DNA of 13,225 nt from an uncultured Blautia sp. (GTDB taxonomy: Bacteria; Bacillota; Clostridia; Lachnospirales; Lachnospiraceae): the NCBI GenBank assembly GCA_900765525.1, contig CAAFRY010000094.1, forward strand, positions 1 to 13,225, in the 5' to 3' direction. The first letter of the stretch is position 1, and every line of letters begins with the position of its first letter. The translations under genes and the position numbers were made by a program. The notes beneath the pieces were generated by a model. It was given only the letters and a program-made list of their open reading frames with translations, did no database searches and had not been told where the DNA came from. Below are positions 6,685 to 12,231 of the stretch, in pieces.

Positions 6685-8577
6685 TTACGGTCTGCCACCC
6701 CTGTTTGCGCCCGACTCTCCATGTTTATTCATGGTGCCGCCCATATCACCAGGATTCATACCGCCGGCCCCAATATTGCCGGAGCCCATGCCGCCGGGAT
6801 TCATACCGCCGGAGCCGTAAACCAGACTGCTCATGGTGATTTCAGCAGTATTTCCATCTGTATTCAGCGTATAGGCAGAACCCTGGGTAATCTCCGGGCA
6901 GCTTATGATTACCGAATTATAGGCTTTATCCGCCTGCCAGGAAACCAATTCATTCCCGCTGCTGTCAGTTAGAGAAATCGTGCTTCCGGCAGAGCAGGAA
7001 TCAACGGTTACCATCATCACCCCCTGGGTAGAATCCTCGCCGAAATTCTGAGCCATTCCAGAAGAACCAGCCGCCACAAAAATGCCGCCGCTGATGGCTG
7101 CTTCACCGGCATAATCCAGGGAACCGTTTCCGTCATTGGTAGGCCCGGACACATAGGTTTCTCCTCCGGTGACAGTCAGAGAACCGTTAGAATCCAGCCC
7201 GTCTCCTGACGCATTGACATGCAGGATTCCGCCGGAAATTGCGATGTATGCTCCTTCGGTTGCCGAAAATTCATCTCCTCCCCGTCCTTCCATGCCACTG
7301 CTGTCATTTCCTCCGGCAGCATTCAGGCCGTCATCACTGGCTATCAGGCTGATATTGCCACCGGTAATGTCAATAGAAAGTCCCTCTATCCCTTCATAGC
7401 TTTGGGAAATATTCAGATTGCCGCCGGACACTCTTACCGCAGAATCCCCGTGGATTCCGTCATCTCCGGTGGCCATGGCAAAATCTCCGCCGCTGATGTC
7501 TACGTCTCCATTGGAATGCAGTCCGTCATCTGCAGAATCAATAGAAAAAGTTCCTCCATAGAGAAATAAACCTGTGGCCGCCTTCATGCCTTTTGTGCTG
7601 ACAGAGTCTTCTGTCTCAGCAGTCTGCCCAACTGTCTGTCCCTGCTCACTGGGGGCAAAATCCCATGTATCGCTATGCATGGCTGCATTTGCACTTCCGC
7701 CTCCGGACTCTATGGTAAAATCTCCTTCTTCCACCTGCAGGTAAGTACCTGCGCTCATACCGTCGCCTTCTGAGATAATATCAAAGGTGCCGTCTGCTAC
7801 ATAGAGAAATCCCCGGCTGGCATCGTCATTATTCTCTGCATGGATACCGTCTTTCCCTGATACAATGGTATACATACCGCCGGCAATACGCACACTGTCT
7901 TTTCCGGAAAGCCCATGGTCTGGGGCAGTTATCTTATAATTTCCACTGGTAAGAGCTAAATCATCTTTACAGACAATTCCATGTCCTTCCTGGGTATTTA
8001 CCGTCAGCATCCCTTCTCCATTTAAGGTCAAATCCGCCTTTGAAAAAACAGCAGCGTCAATATTGTTGTCATCTATTTGTACATACTCTCCGCTATTAGC
8101 CAGAAGATTCTCTGAACCGGAAGCTGTGGTAATCACCACTTTATCTGCCTCCATGATATAAACAGCCGCAGATGTGGTGTTGGTTATCTCTGCATTATCC
8201 AGTACCAACTGAAATTTTTCCGTATCCTCTCCATCTATAATAACCATCCCATCCTCCAAAGTGCCGGACAGAATATAGGTTCCTTCTTCTGTAATGGTAA
8301 TTACATTATCTGATATATGTACGGCATCGGAGTCACAGGCAGCACTGGTTCCTGACAAGGTAATCCTTATGCTGTTTTCCTCATCATATTGTGTTTCCAT
8401 ATCCCGGTCGCTGAACATATCCTCTTCACTCACAGTCTGTACATTCTGGACAGCGCTGTCTGCTGTGCCTTCCTCCTCTGTACCAGAAGAAACAGTGCCG
8501 GAGTCTTCCGTCTGTCTGCACCCGGAAAAAGCCAAGAGCGATGACAAAAAAATTGCTATAATCCATTTGTTCTTCAT
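6685..8577 (-). CDS. Cthe_2159-type carbohydrate-binding beta-helix lipoprotein
   Basis: A 630-residue surface lipoprotein: signal MKNKWIIAIFLSSLLAFSGC with lipidated Cys20, then a Ser/Thr/Glu-rich linker to about 65. Residues about 70-500 are built of short beta-strand repeats with turns such as DHGLSGKD (220), KDGIHAEN (242), GDGMSAG (271), DDGLHSNG (350), DDGIHGD (372), DDGLNAAGG (415) and GDGLDSNG (458), alternating with (V/I)SGG turns. This is the pattern of PF14262 proteins, whose founding member Cthe_2159 is a calcium-binding beta-helix that binds acidic plant polysaccharide (established knowledge of the family). The tail from 588 is Gly/Met/Asn-rich (GGMNPGGMGSG). AGGAGG before ATG 8577 overlaps the DUF4956 stop, 12 bases away. 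It ends the operon and is probably anchored outside the membrane; ligand unproven. Confidence 0.87.
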   Translation of the reverse strand: MKNKWIIAIFLSSLLAFSGCRQTEDSGTVSSGTEEEGTADSAVQNVQTVSEEDMFSDRDMETQYDEENSIRITLSGTSAACDSDAVHISDNVITITEEGTYILSGTLEDGMVIIDGEDTEKFQLVLDNAEITNTTSAAVYIMEADKVVITTASGSENLLANSGEYVQIDDNNIDAAVFSKADLTLNGEGMLTVNTQEGHGIVCKDDLALTSGNYKITAPDHGLSGKDSVRIAGGMYTIVSGKDGIHAENNDDASRGFLYVADGTFDIISEGDGMSAGTYLQVEEGDFTIESGGGSANAAMHSDTWDFAPSEQGQTVGQTAETEDSVSTKGMKAATGLFLYGGTFSIDSADDGLHSNGDVDISGGDFAMATGDDGIHGDSAVRVSGGNLNISQSYEGIEGLSIDITGGNISLIASDDGLNAAGGNDSSGMEGRGGDEFSATEGAYIAISGGILHVNASGDGLDSNGSLTVTGGETYVSGPTNDGNGSLDYAGEAAISGGIFVAAGSSGMAQNFGEDSTQGVMMVTVDSCSAGSTISLTDSSGNELVSWQADKAYNSVIISCPEITQGSAYTLNTDGNTAEITMSSLVYGSGGMNPGGMGSGNIGAGGMNPGDMGGTMNKHGESGANRGGRP

Positions 8578-8589
8578 GATAAACCTCCT

Positions 8590-9285
8590 CTACAGCTCAG
8601 CAACTACTGTTTCCTGTTTAGAAACCGTAATCTCCAGGTTCCCATTGCGGCAGCGGAGTTTATCAATAAGCTCCTTTTCCTTTCCTTCGCTTCGCATAGT
8701 TAAATCATAGGACAGCCGAAACAAACTTCCCATATTAGTGGTCCGCACCTGGGTCAGCTCAAACTCCTGTGTGTATTCTCTCAGAATGGGTTCAAAGACA
8801 TCTGTATAGTCCAAATCCTCCGGAATAGTAATACGCAGTGTTTTGTACAAAGCGTTTTTCCTTCTGGAACCGAAGTCTATCCGGCTGTACAGCATAGTCA
8901 TAGCTCCCAGGAGAACTGCAAAGAGAAAACCATATCCCAAGTATCCCATTCCCACTACCAGACCGGCACCCATTGCCAGAAAGATAGAGCAGATTTCCTT
9001 TGCCGACCCTGGCACAGAACGGAACCGCACAAGGCTGAAGGCCCCAGCCACCGCAACACCGGTTCCTACATTTCCGTTTACCATCATGATTACAACGCAG
9101 ACCACGGCAGGAAGCAAGGCCAGTGTAGCCACAAATCCTTTTGTATATCGTGTGCGGTACATATAACAGCCCGCCAAAATCAGACCAATTATCAGTGCAC
9201 ATCCCACGCAGAGCAGAAAATCTGATACTGCAATTACATGTGTCAAATCCGTGTCAAAAATTCCGGAAAATAATTTACTAAGCAT
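8590..9285 (-). CDS. DUF4956 family membrane protein
   Basis: A 231-residue protein with about four transmembrane helices (near 18-40, 51-69, 75-90 and 99-133) and a C-terminal soluble domain. The family signature is VAVAGAFSLVRFRSVPGSAKEI at about 78-99, with charged R87, R89 and K96 in or beside the membrane. Residues 149-226 follow a beta-alpha-beta-beta-alpha-beta order (LRITIPE; DVFEPILREYTQEF; LTQVRTT; FRLSYDLTM; KELIDKL; LEITVSK), suggesting an ACT-like fold. Its start (AGGAGGT, ATG 9285) overlaps the polymerase stop by 8 bases. DUF4956 genes often accompany VTC-domain genes, and the role is not established; a channel or membrane partner for the polymerase is inference. Confidence 0.88.
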   Translation of the reverse strand: MLSKLFSGIFDTDLTHVIAVSDFLLCVGCALIIGLILAGCYMYRTRYTKGFVATLALLPAVVCVVIMMVNGNVGTGVAVAGAFSLVRFRSVPGSAKEICSIFLAMGAGLVVGMGYLGYGFLFAVLLGAMTMLYSRIDFGSRRKNALYKTLRITIPEDLDYTDVFEPILREYTQEFELTQVRTTNMGSLFRLSYDLTMRSEGKEKELIDKLRCRNGNLEITVSKQETVVAEL

Positions 9286-10009
9286 GCAGACACCTCCTGC
9301 TTTCCTGATTCTGTTCTTTACCTGTTACCATACAGCAGTATGCCATCCCATATTTGGAAAAGGATGTTTTAAAAATTCTTTGCCGGTTCAGGGCATGGCT
9401 CATCCAAAGAGGAATACCCCCGCAGGTCTTGATTTCCATCAGTGTCTGCCCTTCCTCCAGCAGCGGGGTTCCGTATACGCTGCTCTCCAGAGATAAATCC
9501 CCTGTCCGGTAACAGATGTTTTCATCAAAAGTAACCCGGAAATCTCCTCCGTCCAGGGAATAGTAGGCCTCTCTTTCATAAGAAAGAAATACCGTTGGAT
9601 GAAGGGTGCCATAATACCTGCGGAAATACTCAATCTCATCTGCTATCTGAGAATGAATTGGCAGCGGCTCTCCCTTCTGAAAGCAATCCATTACCTGCCC
9701 TTCCGGAAGGGTAAGACGACGCTTATACACAACAGATTTACATTTTTTCTTCAGCTCCACAAACACCATGTCTCCCGGCCCTGCTGTCTGATAGCTTCGA
9801 ATCCTCAGTTTTTCTTTGTAGACCGGCTTTTCCAGGGACCGGCGGATTAACCGGAAAGTATCCGTATCCAGATAAATATTGCGTATCGTGGTTCTCCCAT
9901 AATCATCCAGCTTCATATATGGCTCCATGGCCTCCAGGATTTTTTCTTTATCCCGGCGTCCTAACAGGTATTTCATCTCATACCTCTGGAACGTAGATTG
10001 ATATGCCAT
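9278..10009 (-). CDS. VTC-domain polyphosphate polymerase
   Basis: A 243-residue protein of the VTC / triphosphate tunnel metalloenzyme superfamily, which polymerises ATP gamma-phosphate into polyphosphate inside a beta-barrel tunnel. Tunnel residues are visible in order: FQRYEMKYLL (K13), NIYLDTD (46-50), KEKLRIRSY (R69, R71), FVELKKK (E85, K87), YKRR (95-98), SYERE (R146), FRVTFDEN (R158, D162), LMEIKT (E192, K194) and FSKYG (K219). These match by eye the basic and metal-binding positions of yeast Vtc4. Unlike the yeast protein there is no SPX domain or membrane helix, so the DUF4956 protein may supply the membrane part. AGGAGGT lies 8 bases before ATG 10009. It is first in the operon and overlaps DUF4956 by 8 bases. 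Confidence 0.9.
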   Translation of the reverse strand: MAYQSTFQRYEMKYLLGRRDKEKILEAMEPYMKLDDYGRTTIRNIYLDTDTFRLIRRSLEKPVYKEKLRIRSYQTAGPGDMVFVELKKKCKSVVYKRRLTLPEGQVMDCFQKGEPLPIHSQIADEIEYFRRYYGTLHPTVFLSYEREAYYSLDGGDFRVTFDENICYRTGDLSLESSVYGTPLLEEGQTLMEIKTCGGIPLWMSHALNRQRIFKTSFSKYGMAYCCMVTGKEQNQESRRCLHA

Positions 10010-10075
10010 AAATAGTACCTCCTGCTATAACCAAAGTTTTGTATTCTCCATCTAAAATTGATTTCATCAGGCCTA

Positions 10076-10119
10076 AGTATAGCCGCCCTACCTTAAGTCA
10101 AGTTAAAAGAATATCTTAA
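10076..10119 (-). promoter_or_regulatory. Promoter region of the VTC operon with TTAA repeats
   Basis: On the minus strand a good -10 TATACT (10081-10076) follows TTGACT (10101-10096) at only 14 bases, or TTAACT (10106-10101) at 19; neither spacing is optimal. Three TTAA cores lie at 10093-10096, 10103-10106 and 10116-10119, spaced 10 and 13 bases, i.e. near one helical turn each. That resembles binding arrays of OmpR/PhoB-type regulators and suggests an activated promoter. The leader to the polymerase start would be about 60 bases. Confidence 0.45.
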
Positions 10120-10151
10120 ATAAAGCTAAAATTCTCTTGTTTATAGCAGAA

Positions 10152-10179
10152 AAGTCAAACCCACCAGCTTATCCGGTGG
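10152..10179 (-). terminator. Probable terminator of the GNAT gene
   Basis: CCACCAG (10161-10167) pairs with CCGGTGG (10173-10179) through seven pairs including one G-T, with a 5-base loop. On the minus strand it is followed by GTTTGACTTTT, an imperfect T tract. It lies about 60 bases past the acetyltransferase stop and separates it from the VTC promoter. The rest of 10180-10241 shows nothing I recognise. Confidence 0.5.
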
Positions 10180-10241
10180 CAGCGGGTAGACAGGAAAGGG
10201 GTTGTACCCTGACAAAGAGTTGCAATAATCGACTGGCTTAG

Positions 10242-10649
10242 CTAAAAGAATGAATTACAAATTTGCATGGCCACTCCGTCTTTCATTACATGAAATCCAA
10301 AACGTTCATAAAAAGCAGAATTTTTACTGTCTTCTGGCATGACTTCAAGATATAGATAATCTTTGTATTTCTCCTTAACCTTTTCTATCATTGTTCCTGC
10401 AATTCCATTTTTTTGGTAGTCCGGGTGAACAAGTACATAATGCATATATGCCAACATTTCACCATCATCCAAAACTCTGATAAGACCAACTAAGCGTTTA
10501 TTATCCCATGCTGTGATTACAGTAGATGAATGAAGTAACGCTTGGTATAGCCTATCCGGATATTTCCCAGAAATCCACTTTACAGACAAAAATAGTTCTT
10601 CTATCTGCTCCTGGGTAAATATTTTTTCTTCGGTATATCGAATGTCCAT
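10242..10649 (-). CDS. GNAT family N-acetyltransferase
   Basis: A 135-residue single-domain acetyltransferase that would move an acetyl group from acetyl-CoA to an amine. The central strand and motif A, MHYVLVHPDYQKNGIAGTMIEKV at about 69-91, contain the (Q/R)xxG(I/V)(A/G) pyrophosphate-binding loop as QKNGIAG. Motif B follows as YLYLEVMPEDSKNSAFYERFGF (about 98-119), with the usual catalytic-region Tyr. A GGGAG site lies 9 bases before ATG 10649. Its substrate cannot be told; many small GNATs of this shape act on antibiotics, polyamines or protein N-termini. It lies 120 bases downstream of the HxlR gene on the same strand and might be co-transcribed; 10650-10769 shows only a short dyad and no clear promoter. 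Confidence 0.88.
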   Translation of the reverse strand: MDIRYTEEKIFTQEQIEELFLSVKWISGKYPDRLYQALLHSSTVITAWDNKRLVGLIRVLDDGEMLAYMHYVLVHPDYQKNGIAGTMIEKVKEKYKDYLYLEVMPEDSKNSAFYERFGFHVMKDGVAMQICNSFF

Positions 10650-10769
10650 ATTAAAACTCCCTATTTATCATCTTATTTTTCAATCTGCTGTTTTCCTTTT
10701 TGCCATCCAAATCGTATAGTCATATTCATAGCCAATATACCCTTTTCTTTTTTAGCTATGCAATTTGCA

Positions 10770-11147
10770 TTATCGGTAGTCACATTTCTGACATTGAGCC
10801 ATGGTATGTTCGTTATCATCCTTGTAAAAAATTCCAGACCATTTACAAATGCTCTGGAGAATTGGTACAACGGATTTACCCTTTGGTGTTAAAGAGTATT
10901 CAACCTTTGGTGGAATTTCATCGTAGGATTTTCGGTGGACAATTTCATCAGCAATCAATTCTTTCAAAGTTGACGCTAAAACAGCGTCTGTTATGTTGCA
11001 CATCTGTTTCCTGATTTCACTGTATCGCAAAGTATTCATTTCCGCAAGCACACATATAATTCTGGATTTCCATTTTCCTCCAAACACTTCTAAACCGTAC
11101 TCCAATGGGCAACGAATATCTTCTTGCATTTTCTTTTGATATATCAT
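10770..11147 (-). CDS. HxlR-type winged-helix transcriptional regulator
   Basis: A 125-residue regulator of the HxlR family, DNA-binding dimers that often sense electrophiles or redox stress. Visible are CPLEYGLEVFGGKWKSRII (13-31), LRYSEIRKQM (the family's F/L-x-E-L recognition region), ITDAVLASTLKELIADEIVHRKSYDEIPPKVEYSLTPKG and the C-terminal dimer helix ending in CQKCDYR. C13 sits where redox-sensing HypR-type members carry their reactive Cys, and C119/C122 add a CxxC tail. AAAGGAG lies 7 bases before ATG 11147. HxlR genes usually lie beside the gene they control; here the neighbours are the GNAT downstream and the flavoprotein remnant upstream. Confidence 0.92.
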   Translation of the reverse strand: MIYQKKMQEDIRCPLEYGLEVFGGKWKSRIICVLAEMNTLRYSEIRKQMCNITDAVLASTLKELIADEIVHRKSYDEIPPKVEYSLTPKGKSVVPILQSICKWSGIFYKDDNEHTMAQCQKCDYR

Positions 11148-11168
11148 ACATTACTCCTTTCGTCTTCC

Positions 11169-11195
11169 ATTGTATCATGTACACACACCAGACAA
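11169..11195 (-). promoter_or_regulatory. Possible promoter of the HxlR gene
   Basis: Minus strand TACAAT (11174-11169) is a good -10, with TTGTCT (11195-11190) 15 bases upstream as a poor-spacing -35. The leader to ATG 11147 would be about 15 bases. One 18-bp repeat copy lies immediately upstream at 11202-11219, which suggests it could be an operator. Confidence 0.4.
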
Positions 11196-11201
11196 AAGTA
11201 G

Positions 11202-11219
11202 CTATGAAATTTATTAGTG
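11202..11219 (+). repeat. 18-bp inverted repeat, left copy
   Basis: CTATGAAATTTATTAGTG occurs here and, in exact reverse complement, at 11640-11657. The unit itself is an imperfect dyad (CTA..AAATTT..TAG), as expected of a dimeric-regulator site. It lies just upstream of the predicted HxlR promoter. Confidence 0.85.
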
Positions 11220-11251
11220 GCTTTCTATCCGGTGTGCCTGAATGTATGAAA

Positions 11252-11287
11252 AGGCAGGTACAGAATTATTAAACTCTGTGCCTGCCT
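11252..11287 (-). terminator. Terminator after the flavoprotein remnant
   Basis: AGGCAGGTACAGA (11252-11264) pairs with TCTGTGCCTGCCT (11275-11287) in a 13-pair stem with one G-T wobble and a 10-base loop. On the minus strand it is followed by TTTT. It begins about 14 bases past the stop at 11301, so the remnant keeps its own terminator. Confidence 0.8.
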
Positions 11288-11300
11288 ATGGTATCGGCTA

Positions 11301-11642
11301 TTACAGTACCTTCTTATTGTCGGCACCGGGAGTAGTAACAATAACTTTATCGGGGGTAATAATCAACGCTCCCTTTGCCGTAGCTGCCCCATTGAACATT
11401 TTTTCTACCATGGCCTTAAAGGTATCGACAACGAAACCTTCCGTTACATATTCGGCAGTTCCTTTAATCTGATAGCCTTCTAAATTCTGCGGGTCATAAA
11501 CAGAAATGGCTATTTTTCCATTGTTGGCTTTGATGTTGTTTACCTTCAGTGTACAAGGGGCCAAACGGTCGGAACGGCTGAATATGCATATTATAAAAAC
11601 ACAACTCATATCAAACAAGATATTAGCAAATTTGTGAGTCAC
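11301..11642 (-). pseudogene. Pyridoxamine 5'-phosphate oxidase-like flavoprotein, 5'-truncated
   Basis: The open frame encodes 113 residues. From about residue 36 it matches the C-terminal half of small FMN-binding split-barrel proteins: NNIKANNGKIAISVYDP, NLEGYQIKGTAEYVTEG and the ending VIVTTPGADNKKVL. The N-terminal strands, normally about 40-50 residues with an ATVxxDGxPNV-like motif, are absent. The first 20 residues are instead hydrophobic and unrelated. The only available starts are a GTG inside the inverted repeat at 11642 or an internal ATG, and neither has a ribosome binding site; an ATG within the repeat is in a different frame and soon hits a stop. This looks like a remnant truncated near the repeat. 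The 5'-most similarity (SRSDRLAPCTL) is uncertain. A short functional protein is not excluded. Confidence 0.7.
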
Positions 11643-11657
11643 TAATAAATTTCATAG
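11640..11657 (-). repeat. 18-bp inverted repeat, right copy
   Basis: Exact reverse complement of 11202-11219; the pair encloses 456 bases counting both copies. Identity stops sharply on both sides. TA occurs at symmetrical positions of both ends, which a TA target duplication would also give but which any inverted repeat containing TA would show. A degenerate third relative, CTATAAATTCTAGTG, lies at 11695-11709. Confidence 0.85.
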
Positions 11658-11740
11658 TATTGTTTCTTTTATACATGCAGAGTAGAAACGCTGACTATAA
11701 ATTCTAGTGAGTTCCTTTGTGGCACATGAATGCTGCCTGC

Positions 11741-11791
11741 GGAAATAAAACAGCCGAACAGCGATATTTTATTTTCTATCGCCGTCCGGCT
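11741..11791 (-). terminator. Terminator of the DUF5107/ureidoglycolate-lyase-like operon
   Basis: AGCCG (11752-11756) pairs with CGGCT (11787-11791) and GCGATA (11761-11766) with TATCGC (11777-11782), with a symmetrical 4-base internal loop and an AT-rich 10-base tip. On the minus strand GTTTTATTT follows. It lies 20 bases past the stop at 11812. Confidence 0.78.
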
Positions 11792-11811
11792 AAATTGCAT
11801 TTTAACAGGTT

Positions 11812-12231
11812 TTATACTTCTCCTACAGAGGCACAAATCTCAAAGGGCAAATCATAAAATACAGATTCCACCTCTAAATTTTCCGTAATTTTTACCTGGG
11901 CCTCCTGGCTAAGAGCCAGTACCTGATGCCAGATATTTTTCTTCAAGCATACAGGCTTATCCAGAAGAAATACATGGTAATCTTCAGGAGTCTCCTGTTC
12001 TGCAGTCAAAAGAAGAGTTATGCCGGAAAGGGGCTCAAAGCTTTCCTTTGATGAAGGATGCCGTTCTATCCTCCGGATACTTTTATTCTTATAGCGGAAT
12101 ACTGCCAGTCTCCAAGGCTGCTTATCTTCTGTCTCTGTAATATAAAAGGCATCCTGGTTTCCCTGAGGAAATTCAATCACCGTACCAAATCTCTGAAAGG
12201 TTTCCCCTGTAATATTTTCAATTTTCACCAT
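11812..12231 (-). CDS. Ureidoglycolate lyase-like (AllA-fold) protein
   Basis: A 139-residue cupin-like protein resembling the PF04115 family: ERHPSSKESFEPLSG (about 55-69) matches the family HxxxxExFxPL metal-region motif, and CLKKNIWHQVLAL (about 103-115) matches the (G)xWHxxxxAL motif carrying a second His. Ureidoglycolate lyase splits ureidoglycolate to glyoxylate and urea in allantoin breakdown, but no other allantoin gene is here, so only the fold is claimed. I chose ATG 12231, with GGGAGG 7 bases upstream; an earlier ATG would add six residues and place that site inside the gene. Its start overlaps the TPR stop by 7 bases (ATGGTGA), so the two proteins are made together and may act together, perhaps on a sugar derivative. 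Confidence 0.78.
   Translation of the reverse strand: MVKIENITGETFQRFGTVIEFPQGNQDAFYITETEDKQPWRLAVFRYKNKSIRRIERHPSSKESFEPLSGITLLLTAEQETPEDYHVFLLDKPVCLKKNIWHQVLALSQEAQVKITENLEVESVFYDLPFEICASVGEV

Noticed and set aside
8294..8710. Plus-strand frame of 138 codons
   Set aside because: Antisense to the lipoprotein start and DUF4956 end; Ser-rich composition is what the complementary strand of those genes gives; no ribosome binding site.
8792..9202. Minus-strand 136-codon frame inside DUF4956
   Set aside because: Alternate frame of a well-supported gene, Cys/Gly-rich with no family resemblance.
10758..10770. Perfect 13-base dyad ATGCAATTTGCAT at the HxlR stop
   Set aside because: Not followed by a T run on the minus strand, too short to call a terminator, and in AT-rich DNA may be chance.
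10673..10870. 65-codon minus-strand frame ending downstream of HxlR
   Set aside because: Mostly an alternate frame of HxlR; the remaining 18 codons after an internal ATG have no recognisable content.
11242..11472. Plus-strand 76-codon frame in the repeat-bounded segment
   Set aside because: Antisense to the flavoprotein remnant, whose minus-strand translation has clear family motifs; begins inside the terminator region.
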